Assembly (NCBI GenBank): GCA_028691095.1
Contig: JAQUZZ010000007.1
Coordinates: 1-14,972, forward strand
Length of the DNA stretch: 14,972 bases
Reading direction: 5' to 3'
From: Alistipes sp.
Lineage (GTDB): Bacteria > Bacteroidota > Bacteroidia > Bacteroidales > Rikenellaceae
Shown here: positions 6,672-13,387 of the stretch, piece by piece
Position numbering within the stretch: the stretch's first letter is position 1
How the letters are laid out: every line of letters begins with the position of its first letter
Position numbers and translations under genes: made by a program
The notes under the pieces: model-generated
What the model was told of the DNA's origin: nothing
Seen by the model: only the letters and a program-made list of their open reading frames with translations
Database searches by the model: none

Positions 6672-7334
6672 ATGAAAAAATTCTTAACTTTTTTGGGAGT
6701 TCTCCTGGGCGTGGTGCTTTGGGCGACCCCTTCTTCCGTTTCGGCACAACCCAATACCGTGCTGGATCTCAAAGATGGATCGCAGATCGAGGGCTACCTC
6801 CGTTCTCCGTTGCACTCGACGGTGCAGTATGTGGAGTTGAGTAGTGAACCGATCGGCAAGACGAAACGTTATGAGATCGGAAACATTGAGCGCATCACCA
6901 TGACGGATCTGGAGGGAAACAAAACCCGTTTTGTCAAGGAGATACGTTATCGTATGTTTAAGGATCATAGCGATAAACGCACCAACAAAGGACGCTATCG
7001 CAATCCGGTGCTCTTCCGCGAGGATTACCGAGGCTTGGATGGCATCGCGATGCTCTCCGAATTTCGGGAAACAGAGGCGACCACGGCCATGCGCTCCTTT
7101 GTGCAAAAGGAACATTGGTACTATGTGAAGCTTAAAGACGAACCCTATGTGCGTGTGATCGGGGTCGAGACGCCCAAAGACACCCCGGGTGCCAAGGAGG
7201 CCAATTTCAAACGTTTTGCCTCCAATGCCTTTGAACAATATCCCGAATTGGTGGAACGCATCAAAAACAATGAGTTCTCGTTTCACAATCCGGTAGAGGT
7301 AGTCAAGGCCTACGAGAAGATCGTGGCATATTAA
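6672..7334 (+). CDS. Exported protein of unknown function
   Basis: A 220-residue protein I cannot assign to a named family. Residues 1-25 are a clear signal peptide (MKK, hydrophobic 4-17, probable cleavage SVSA|QP), so it is expected in the periplasm or exposed on the surface. There is no lipobox Cys. After cleavage, residues about 30-80 contain LDLKDGSQIEGYL, then a strand pattern ending GNIERITM. This resembles the small barrel-like 'KDGS.I.G' domains common in exported Bacteroidetes proteins (an impression of the pattern, not a search result). The middle and C-terminal parts are rich in charged and aromatic residues (EHWYYVKLKDEPYVRV, 130-145) and end in predicted helices. No catalytic motif is visible. 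The start ATG at 6672 is fixed by the signal peptide. It ends at a bidirectional terminator and appears monocistronic. Confidence 0.85.
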   Translation: MKKFLTFLGVLLGVVLWATPSSVSAQPNTVLDLKDGSQIEGYLRSPLHSTVQYVELSSEPIGKTKRYEIGNIERITMTDLEGNKTRFVKEIRYRMFKDHSDKRTNKGRYRNPVLFREDYRGLDGIAMLSEFRETEATTAMRSFVQKEHWYYVKLKDEPYVRVIGVETPKDTPGAKEANFKRFASNAFEQYPELVERIKNNEFSFHNPVEVVKAYEKIVAY

Positions 7335-7451
7335 GCAACACGACGCCTTCGATGCTTGAGGATCTTTCGGGGTCGAGAGGGTGCACTCCTTTTTTCTCCA
7401 TGGTCGGGATTGTGAGGATGCAACCGGAAAGCCGATAGAGCAAAACAAAAT

Positions 7452-7491
7452 AAAAGCGGACGGGAAGAATTTTCTTCCCGTCCGCTTTTTT
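7452..7491. terminator. Bidirectional rho-independent terminator
   Basis: AAAAGCGGACGGGAAGAA (7452-7469) and its exact complement TTCTTCCCGTCCGCTTTT (7472-7489) form a formal 18-bp inverted repeat with only 2 nt between the arms. On the plus strand it ends in TTTTTT; on the minus strand it ends in TTTTATTTTG. It lies between the convergent exported-protein and rubrerythrin genes and can end transcripts from both. Confidence 0.92.
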
Positions 7492-7492
7492 A

Positions 7493-7505
7493 TGCACTCC
7501 GTGCG
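7493..7505 (-). repeat. GCAC-RRD-GTGC element, copy 3 (after rubrerythrin)
   Basis: On the minus strand CGCAC-GGA-GTGCA is followed by TAAAAAAG, fitting the same oriented consensus as the four upstream copies. It lies 74 bp after the rubrerythrin stop codon and abuts the bidirectional terminator, so a rubrerythrin transcript would carry copies at both ends. It is the only copy at a 3' end. Confidence 0.5.
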
Positions 7506-7579
7506 AGGAATTCGCAAGGAGCGTTGGCCGCATTCCACCGGATCCGTCATGCGAAGGCTCAGGTGGCGAAGCTATCGGT

Positions 7580-8158
7580 TTAGTAGTTCTGCTTCTTCGG
7601 CTCAAAGTAGGCTTGCGGATGGTTGCACGAAGGGCAGGTCTCTGGAGCATTTTTCCCTTTGTGAACATATCCGCAGTTGCGACACTGCCACTCGATCTCT
7701 TCGTCGCGCTCAAAGACTTTGTCGGCCTCGACGCGCGCCAAGAGAGTGCGATAGCGTTTCTCGTGTTCGGCCTCGACGGTGGCAATGCTGCGGAAGACGG
7801 CAGCAATTACGGGGAATCCCTCCTCGTCGGCAACCTTGGCAAATTCGGGATAGAGTTCTGTCCACTCTTCGTTCTCACCGGCAGCCGCAGCCGTCAGATT
7901 CTCTTTTGTGGAGGCGATGACGCCGGCCGGGAAGCTGGCCGTAATCTCAACCGATCCACCCTCCAAGAATTTGAAGAAACGCTTGGCGTGCTCTTTCTCT
8001 TGTTCGGCGGTTTCGGCAAAAACGCCCGAAATTTGTTCAAAGCCCTCTTTCTTGGCTACACTGGCAAAAAATACATAGCGATTGCGCGCTTGCGACTCCC
8101 CTGCAAATGATTTCAGCAGGTTCTTCTCGGTCTGAGTTCCTTTTACACTTTTTCCCAT
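7580..8158 (-). CDS. rbr: Rubrerythrin
   Basis: A 192-residue cytosolic non-heme iron protein that reduces hydrogen peroxide in anaerobes. The four-helix ferritin-like domain (1-145) carries the diiron ligands: Glu21 in [11 protein letters not shown], the first ExxH (Glu54/His57), Glu95/Glu98 in GENEEW, and the second ExxH (Glu129/His132). The C-terminal rubredoxin-like domain (152-192) holds one iron through Cys159, Cys162, Cys175 and Cys178 (QCRNCGY, CPSC). The ATG at 8158 starts the protein as in the family ([15 protein letters not shown]). A GTG at 8212 in the same frame would add 18 residues unlike the family and run across the GCAC element, so it is rejected. The gene has its own promoter about 160 nt upstream, a long leader, and a terminator shared with the convergent gene. 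Confidence 0.97.
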   Translation of the reverse strand: MGKSVKGTQTEKNLLKSFAGESQARNRYVFFASVAKKEGFEQISGVFAETAEQEKEHAKRFFKFLEGGSVEITASFPAGVIASTKENLTAAAAGENEEWTELYPEFAKVADEEGFPVIAAVFRSIATVEAEHEKRYRTLLARVEADKVFERDEEIEWQCRNCGYVHKGKNAPETCPSCNHPQAYFEPKKQNY

Positions 8159-8174
8159 GATTTCTTCAATTTTA

Positions 8175-8187
8175 AGCACACTGTGCT
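8175..8187 (-). repeat. GCAC-RRD-GTGC element, copy 4 (rubrerythrin leader)
   Basis: On the minus strand AGCAC-AGT-GTGCT is followed by TAAAATTG, ending 16 nt before the ATG at 8158. AGCACRGTGTGCTKAAAAT is shared with copy 5 in front of the divergent PurF-like gene. The two copies face opposite ways on the DNA but have the same orientation relative to their genes. Confidence 0.6.
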
Positions 8188-8202
8188 GTGATTCGTTGTA
8201 AG

Positions 8203-8231
8203 GAGAATCCACGCTCTATGGCTCGATTCTC
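8203..8231 (-). repeat. Inverted repeat in the rubrerythrin leader
   Basis: GAGAATC (8203-8209) and GATTCTC (8225-8231) are exact complements separated by 15 nt. In the predicted leader RNA they can form a 7-bp stem about 45 nt before the start codon. CCACAAACC also occurs twice on the minus strand further up this leader (complements near 8244-8252 and 8276-8284). Confidence 0.4.
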
Positions 8232-8319
8232 AAGGTTTTAGCGGTTTGTGGGGCGATGCGGCGATCTCCGCGTTAGGTTTGTGGCTCGTCTCGCCATCAC
8301 ACTCCCCCTTTTCTGTATG

Positions 8320-8352
8320 CAAAGATAAAAAAATTGCCGACGCTTCACCAAA
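8320..8352 (-). promoter_or_regulatory. Bacteroidetes-type promoter of rubrerythrin
   Basis: On the minus strand TTTG (8352-8349) is followed after 21 nt by TATCTTTG (8327-8320), a full consensus match. Transcription would start near 8314 and give a leader of about 155 nt. Confidence 0.8.
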
Positions 8353-8358
8353 TAATTT

Positions 8359-8387
8359 CGATCAGTAATAATGATAGTCCGATCAGT
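8359..8387 (-). promoter_or_regulatory. Direct repeat upstream of the rubrerythrin -33 box, possible activator site
   Basis: CGATCAGT occurs at 8359-8366 and 8380-8387 in the same direction, 21 bp apart centre to centre (two helical turns). The nearer copy starts 7 bp upstream of the rubrerythrin -33 element. This spacing and position suit an activator bound to one face of the helix. The protein is unknown. Confidence 0.4.
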
Positions 8388-8456
8388 GAAATTTATAGAT
8401 TTCCCCGAAACTTTGACAATGAAGCCGGTGCTCAGTACGTTTATATCGAGTAGGGT

Positions 8457-8488
8457 GTTGCGTGCCTTGGTAAAAATAAATATCTTTG
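8457..8488 (+). promoter_or_regulatory. Bacteroidetes-type promoter of the PurF-like gene
   Basis: GTTG (8457-8460; one mismatch to TTTG) is followed after 20 nt by TATCTTTG (8481-8488). Transcription would begin near 8494, giving a leader of about 145 nt, similar in length to the rubrerythrin and nadE leaders. Confidence 0.7.
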
Positions 8489-8540
8489 GGCGTCCTTTCA
8501 TTGCAAGGGCGATGGCTCGACAAGAAGGAAACGAATAAAT

Positions 8541-8614
8541 AACGTGAGCTTCACGAATTTGAAACGAAAAGTGTAATTGAATGGTTGTGAGTCTCACGAA
8601 GGGAAACTCACGTT
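8541..8614 (+). promoter_or_regulatory. Structured leader of the PurF-like gene (nested CGTGAG/CTCACG repeats)
   Basis: AACGTGAG (8541-8548) is the exact complement of CTCACGTT (8607-8614), and the helix can continue with CTTC (8549-8552) against GAAG (8598-8601) past a bulge GGAAA. Two imperfect palindromes, CGTGA-GCT-TCACG (8543-8555) and GTGAG-T-CTCAC (8587-8597), share the same half-sites. CTCACG at 8593-8598 competes for the first arm, and GTGAGT (8587-8592) can pair with ACTCAC (8606-8611). It could be an RNA with alternative folds or a cluster of protein-binding sites about 42 bp apart. It matches no riboswitch class I recognise. Confidence 0.45.
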
Positions 8615-8618
8615 AAAT

Positions 8619-8631
8619 AGCACGGTGTGCT
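8619..8631 (+). repeat. GCAC-RRD-GTGC element, copy 5 (before the PurF-like gene)
   Basis: AGCAC-GGT-GTGCT followed by GAAAATCT and then the ATG at 8640, 8 nt after the repeat. It sits where a Shine-Dalgarno sequence would lie and none is present. Confidence 0.6.
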
Positions 8632-8639
8632 GAAAATCT

Positions 8640-10544
8640 ATGAGTGATTCGATCAAACACGAGTGCGGAATTGCTTTCATCCGTCTACTCAAACCGATTA
8701 GTTATTATCTGGAGAAATACGGCTCCCCGTTCTACGGATTGAATAAGATGCACATCCTGATGGAGAAGCAGCACAACCGCGGACAGGATGGCGCAGGCTT
8801 GGCGAATCTGAAACTCTACCCTCGACCGGGCAGTGTCTACATCAATCGTGAGCGCTCCAATAGCTCGGCACCGATTCGGGATGTCTTTCTGCAGATCGAC
8901 CATCGGATCAATCAGGTGATTGGTCAGCGTCCCGAGTTGCTCCAAGACCCCGAGGCGTTGAAACGTGAGGTCGATTTCACGGGGGAACTCTATCTGGGGC
9001 ATCTGCGTTATGGAACCTTTGGGAAGAATGATATTGAGAATGTCCACCCCGTGTCGCGTGAGAACAACTGGATGACGCGAAGTTTGGTGCTGGCCGGAAA
9101 TTTCAATCTAACCAACATCGACGAGTTGTTTGGTCGTTTGATTGAGTTGGGTCAGTTCCCACCTGCCAAAACCGATACGGTCACCATCTTGGAGCGGATC
9201 GGGCACTTCCTGGATCGGGAAAATGATGATAAGTATCGCTATTTCAAGGATAAAGGTTTCTCGAAACACGATGTCACCGAGCAACTGGCCAAGGCCATTG
9301 ACCTCAAAGAGATTCTCTCGCTCTCGGCACGTCGTTGGGATGGAGGCTATGTGATGGCCGGAATGATCGGTCATGGCGATGCCTTTGTGATGCGAGATCC
9401 GTGGGGCATTCGTCCGGCGTTCTACTATCACGACGAGGAGATTGTCGTGGCAGCATCGGAGCGTGCGGTGATTCAAACCACCTTCAACCTCCCTTACGAG
9501 CAGGTGCAGGAGTTGACCCCGGGTCACGCACTGATTGTGCGTCGCGACGGTGAGGTCTCCGAGGATCCTTTCACTGCTCCCCGTCCGATTCATCCCTGTT
9601 CGTTTGAGCGCATCTACTTCTCGCGCGGAAGTGATCGGGACATCTATCGCGAACGGAAACAGTTGGGGCGTTTGCTGGTTCCTCAGATTCTGCGCAGCAT
9701 CAATTACGATATTGAAAACACGGTCTTCTCTTATATTCCCAATACGGCCGAGAGTGCCTTCTTTGGTTTGGTGGAGGGCTTGGATGAGTATTGTCAAAGC
9801 GTACGAGCCAAGCAGATTCTGGAGCAGAAGGAGCATCTGACCGAAGCAACGCTTCAGAAGATCCTGCGATTCAAACCGCGGATCGAGAAGGTGGCGGTCA
9901 AGGATGTGAAGATGCGTACCTTTATTACCCAAGACAACGAACGGGACGATTTGGTGGCGCACGTGTATGATATTACCTACGGCACGATTCGTCCGGGCGT
10001 CGATAATCTGGTGATTATTGACGACTCGATTGTGCGCGGAACGACGCTTCGGCAGAGTATCGTGCGGATTCTGGATCGACTGAATCCTCGAAAAATTGTC
10101 GTTTGCTCGTCGGCGCCGCAAATTCGGTACCCCGATTGCTATGGCATTGATATGTCGCGCTTGGGTGACTTCGTAGCCTTCAAGGCTGCGATTGAACTAC
10201 TCCGCGATCGAGGCGAGGAGTCGGTGATCGAGTCGGTCTACCGTGCCGCCAAAGAGGAGTTGGAGCGAGAGGATGCCGAGGAGGTGATCAACCGTGTCAC
10301 GGAGATCTATTCTCGTTTTACCGACGAAGAGGTCTCAAAGAAGATAGCCCAGATCATCACCGCGCCGGAGATTCGAGCAGAGGTGGAGGTCGTGTATCAG
10401 AGTGTGCCCAATATGCACAAGGCAATCCCGACCCATAATGGCGACTTGTATTTTACGGGCAACTACCCCACGCCGGGCGGAAACGTGGTCTCCAACAAGG
10501 CCTTTGTGAATTTCTATGAGAAGCGTAACGAGCGAGCTTATTAA
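8640..10544 (+). CDS. PurF-like amidophosphoribosyltransferase family protein, long form
   Basis: A 634-residue protein with the two-domain plan of glutamine PRPP amidotransferase, which makes phosphoribosylamine in the first step of purine synthesis. The glutaminase half has Cys9 after an 8-residue leader (HECGIAF), which would become the N-terminal nucleophile. It also has Arg123 in HLRYGTFG, GNFNLTN at 153-159 where AHNGNL is usual, and Asp179 in KTDTV. The phosphoribosyltransferase half keeps RTFITQDNER (426-435), the PRPP loop VIIDDSIVRGTT (458-469) and YPDCYGIDMS (497-506). Standard PurF has about 450-510 residues. This one has insertions in the glutaminase half and about 110 extra residues after 520. 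Both active sites look largely intact. It may be a second, Bacteroidetes-type paralogue beside a canonical purF elsewhere, so no symbol is given. It has its own promoter and structured leader. Confidence 0.88.
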   Translation: MSDSIKHECGIAFIRLLKPISYYLEKYGSPFYGLNKMHILMEKQHNRGQDGAGLANLKLYPRPGSVYINRERSNSSAPIRDVFLQIDHRINQVIGQRPELLQDPEALKREVDFTGELYLGHLRYGTFGKNDIENVHPVSRENNWMTRSLVLAGNFNLTNIDELFGRLIELGQFPPAKTDTVTILERIGHFLDRENDDKYRYFKDKGFSKHDVTEQLAKAIDLKEILSLSARRWDGGYVMAGMIGHGDAFVMRDPWGIRPAFYYHDEEIVVAASERAVIQTTFNLPYEQVQELTPGHALIVRRDGEVSEDPFTAPRPIHPCSFERIYFSRGSDRDIYRERKQLGRLLVPQILRSINYDIENTVFSYIPNTAESAFFGLVEGLDEYCQSVRAKQILEQKEHLTEATLQKILRFKPRIEKVAVKDVKMRTFITQDNERDDLVAHVYDITYGTIRPGVDNLVIIDDSIVRGTTLRQSIVRILDRLNPRKIVVCSSAPQIRYPDCYGIDMSRLGDFVAFKAAIELLRDRGEESVIESVYRAAKEELEREDAEEVINRVTEIYSRFTDEEVSKKIAQIITAPEIRAEVEVVYQSVPNMHKAIPTHNGDLYFTGNYPTPGGNVVSNKAFVNFYEKRNERAY

Positions 10545-10892
10545 GCAGCGCGGCTATTGATTGGCAATCGCGAAGATCAGAGGCTGAGGAACTTGCGGCT
10601 CTCGATGACTTATCCCTCTTTTTCGGTACTTGATTTTTTGAAAATGAAAAGTACGGCGAAAGAGGGATTGTTGTAAGTAGACCGCACCGATCGCTTGGCG
10701 TAGGGCGGAGTGTGTGAAAAAATCCGTATCTTGGGAAGGTATGATCCTTGCGGGGCTTGGATGCGTCCTCCAGGGGACGGGGTGTGTGAAGCCGTGGTCG
10801 CCCTTGTGTACAAGGTGCGGACACGATGGATCCCTTTGATGAAGGAGGGGTATCTTACAAAGAATCAAAATAGACGCTAAACCTCAGTTGTT
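10545..10892. other. Intergenic region between the PurF-like gene and dsbD
   Basis: No gene is visible in these 348 bp. The region holds the long hairpin at 10612-10668. TATCTTGG (10727-10734) and TATCTTAC (10851-10858) are near matches to the -7 box, but neither has a TTTG at the right distance, so the dsbD promoter is unresolved. Confidence 0.5.
10612..10668. terminator. Long hairpin after the PurF-like gene, probable terminator
   Basis: ATCCCTCTTT (10612-10621) pairs with AAAGAGGGAT (10659-10668); GTACTT (10626-10631) pairs with AAGTAC (10649-10654); the tip ATTTT/AAAAT closes it. About 21 bp form in all, with one internal loop. No T-run follows directly on either strand, so it is not a classical terminator. 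It starts 67 bp after the stop codon, where a terminator or processing site would be expected. Confidence 0.55.
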
Positions 10893-13040
10893 ATGTGTAG
10901 AACGAAATATCGCTTGACCCTATGCAGCGTGCTGCTGTCATTGTGTTGGGTCACCGCACTCTTTGGAGCAAATGATCCGGTGCGTTGGAGTGTCGAAAGT
11001 CGGCAGGAGACCAAAGGTCGGATGGATCTGATCTTTACGGCTCGCATTGCCTCTCCGTGGCACATGTATGATTTGGGGCCTTATACAGAGGGGCCGAATG
11101 CGACGACGTTCACCTTTGTGCCGAATGCTCAGGTGCGGCTCCTCGGAGGGGTGGAGCAACTCTCGACCCCGACACGCCTCTATGATTCGATTTTTGGGAT
11201 GCAGATCGGCTATTTTGAGCGAGAGGCACAGTTTCGTCAGCGGCTCGAATGGGTGGCCGGAGAGCAGAGTCTCTTGGAGGTTACGATCGAATGGATGGTC
11301 TGCGACGACCAACAGTGTATGCCCCCTTCGGAGAAGGAGCTGAAGATTCCGCTCATGGCACCCGCTACCTTTGCGGGAGCATCCGCTGTGGCGGGAGCAT
11401 CCCCCACAACAGAGCCTTCTGCGCAAGAGGCGACACCTTCCGACACTCTCTCGTCCGTGGGGGTCGTGAGTGCCGTAGCTACGGCGGTGGTGCAGCCCTC
11501 GACCGACTCCGTGTCGCTTCGAGAGGCGACGGGGTCGACGGTAAGCTCACCGCAGCGCTCCGGCAGATCGTTGTGGCGAATGATAGTGGAGGCCGTGTTG
11601 TGGGGCTTGGCGGCATTGTTGACCCCTTGTGTCTTTCCGATGGTTCCGATGACGGTCTCCTTCTTTATGAAGGGGGCGTCGTCGAGCCGAAGAGGACGTC
11701 TGCGAGCCGTGTTCTACGGCGGGTTCATTGTGGCACTCTACACGATACCCATCGGGGTGATTATTCTGATTACGCGCCTTGCGGGAGGAGAGAGCGTTAC
11801 GGCCGATCTGTTCAACTGGTTGGCCACCCACTGGATACCCAATGTGCTCTTCTTCCTTGTCTTTATGCTCTTTGCCGCCTCCTTCTTCGGGGCGTTCGAT
11901 CTGACGCTGCCCAGTAGCTGGGTCAATCGGAGCGATCGAGCGGTCGATCGAGGCGGTGTGGGCGGTATCTTTTTCTTGGCGCTCACCCTGGTGTTGGTCT
12001 CGTTCTCGTGTACGGGGCCCATTGTCGGTTCGGTGCTCATTCAGTCGACGGCCGGGGAGTTCTGGTATCCGATTCTCACGATGTTGGCCTTCTCGCTGGC
12101 CTTTGCCCTGCCCTTTACCCTACTGGCACTCTTCCCGACCCTGCTCAAACATCTGCCCAAAAGCGGAGGTTGGCTCAATGCGGTAAAGGTGGTCTTGGGC
12201 TTCCTGGAGTTGGCCTTGGGACTGAAATTCCTGAGCGTGGCCGATCAAACCTACCATTGGGGATTGCTCGACCGAGAGGTCTATCTCTCCCTATGGATCG
12301 TGATCTTCACCCTCTTGGGGTGCTACCTCTTAGGAAAATTGCGCTTTGCACATGACGGGGAGCCCAAGCCGGTGTCGGTGCCGCGCCTCTTCTTTTCGAT
12401 TCTGACCTTTGCGTTTGTGGTTTACCTGCTGCCCGGGATGTGGGGTGCTCCGCTGAAGGGCTTGTCGGGATACCTGCCTCCCCTTCATACCCAGGATTTT
12501 GTGTTGCCCACGGCAACGGAACCCCAATCGACGCAGCCCTCCCGTGGGGAAGACACGACGATGCGTGTGACCCCCAAGTATAGTGAGTTTCTCCATTTGC
12601 CTCACGGGCTCTTCGGCTTTTTTAACATGGCAGAGGCGGAGGCCTATGCTCGAAGCGTGCATAAACCGCTGTTTGTGGATTACACGGGGCACGGATGTGT
12701 GAATTGTCGGGAGATGGAGGCGCGGGTGTGGTCGGATCCTGAGGTGCTGGCTCTGTTGCGACGCGATTTTGTGATCGTGGCGCTCTACTCTGATGATAAA
12801 AAAGAGTTGCCCGAATCGGAGTGGGTAACTACGGTACAAGGTCGAACGCTGAAGGGTTTAGGGAAAATCAATGCCTACCTGGCTTATCAACGATTTGGCG
12901 TCAACGCTCAGCCCTACTATCTGATCTTAGGTGACGAGGGAACGCCGCTGTTGCCCGGCAGAGGATATGACCTGAATGTTGAGGCGTTTCGTGCCTTTCT
13001 GGAGCAAGGGTTGGCGGCCTATCGAGCGACGCAGCCGTAA
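10893..13040 (+). CDS. dsbD: Thiol:disulfide interchange protein DsbD
   Basis: A 715-residue inner-membrane protein that carries electrons from cytosolic thioredoxin to periplasmic thiol proteins. Signal peptide at 1-25 (LFGA|ND). N-terminal periplasmic domain about 27-155 with the Cys pair Cys137/Cys142 in VCDDQQCMPP. A Ser/Thr/Ala-rich linker spans about 158-225. The membrane domain spans about 228-515 with its paired cysteines Cys246 in LLTPCVFPMVPM and Cys373 in SFSCTGPIVGS. The C-terminal thioredoxin-like domain (about 575-710) carries Cys602-Val-Asn-Cys605. All three redox pairs are present, so the relay appears complete. Length is above the roughly 565 residues of the E. coli protein, mostly through the two linkers. 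The start ATG at 10893 is fixed by the signal peptide. It is convergent with mtgA, and a hairpin terminator lies about 180 bp downstream. Confidence 0.96.
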   Translation: MCRTKYRLTLCSVLLSLCWVTALFGANDPVRWSVESRQETKGRMDLIFTARIASPWHMYDLGPYTEGPNATTFTFVPNAQVRLLGGVEQLSTPTRLYDSIFGMQIGYFEREAQFRQRLEWVAGEQSLLEVTIEWMVCDDQQCMPPSEKELKIPLMAPATFAGASAVAGASPTTEPSAQEATPSDTLSSVGVVSAVATAVVQPSTDSVSLREATGSTVSSPQRSGRSLWRMIVEAVLWGLAALLTPCVFPMVPMTVSFFMKGASSSRRGRLRAVFYGGFIVALYTIPIGVIILITRLAGGESVTADLFNWLATHWIPNVLFFLVFMLFAASFFGAFDLTLPSSWVNRSDRAVDRGGVGGIFFLALTLVLVSFSCTGPIVGSVLIQSTAGEFWYPILTMLAFSLAFALPFTLLALFPTLLKHLPKSGGWLNAVKVVLGFLELALGLKFLSVADQTYHWGLLDREVYLSLWIVIFTLLGCYLLGKLRFAHDGEPKPVSVPRLFFSILTFAFVVYLLPGMWGAPLKGLSGYLPPLHTQDFVLPTATEPQSTQPSRGEDTTMRVTPKYSEFLHLPHGLFGFFNMAEAEAYARSVHKPLFVDYTGHGCVNCREMEARVWSDPEVLALLRRDFVIVALYSDDKKELPESEWVTTVQGRTLKGLGKINAYLAYQRFGVNAQPYYLILGDEGTPLLPGRGYDLNVEAFRAFLEQGLAAYRATQP

Positions 13041-13085
13041 CGAAGGGACGAATAATAAAAAGATTGGATTATAATGCGATTTTAT

Positions 13086-13258
13086 TTTGTATTTATGAGA
13101 AATAGAATAAATTTGTAAGTGCAAAATACAAATCCGCGAATTTGCGAGGTTGAGGCTGGAAAAGGGAACGTTCGTAGGTGAAAAAGCGCATAACTTCTCT
13201 GTTTAGAAGTGTTGTCGAGACGGGATATATTATAAGGTATATATAGAATCCCGTTTTG
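13086..13258 (+). ncRNA. Candidate small RNA between dsbD and mtgA
   Basis: TTTG (13086-13089), 18 nt, then TAAATTTG (13108-13115) resembles a promoter, though the spacing is one short of the usual 19-21. A transcript from about 13121 would contain ACTTCT/AGAAGT (6-bp stem, near 13194-13211) and end at the terminator hairpin 13220-13257, about 137 nt. There is no ORF of note inside. The alternative is that this is simply the dsbD 3' untranslated region; the AT-rich sequence makes a chance -7 box quite possible. Confidence 0.3.
13220..13257 (+). terminator. Rho-independent terminator after dsbD
   Basis: ACGGGAT (13220-13226) pairs with ATCCCGT (13248-13254), with additional A-T pairing inside, and TTTT at 13254-13257. 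It serves dsbD or the candidate small RNA. Confidence 0.75.
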
Positions 13259-13387
13259 AGAAGAGATAGAGCAACGATTTTAGGAAGCTGAATTATTAAA
13301 AAATATAATTATATAGGTCGTACAGATCAAGAAAGAGGCGGCGTCTCGGGGTGTGTCCAATGCAGGTTCAGAGAACGGATGCGAAGC

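Noticed and set aside
8159..8212. GTG start at 8212 extending rubrerythrin by 18 residues
   Set aside because: The added residues are unlike rubrerythrins, the ATG at 8158 gives the normal N-terminus, and the extension would cross the GCAC hairpin.
9108..10121. Open frame of 337 codons on the minus strand opposite the PurF-like gene
   Set aside because: The plus-strand frame carries conserved PurF motifs throughout; the antisense frame shows none and is a codon-usage artefact.
10727..10734. TATCTTGG as a dsbD promoter -7 box
   Set aside because: It differs from TAnnTTTG at one of the fixed T positions and has no TTTG 19-21 nt upstream.
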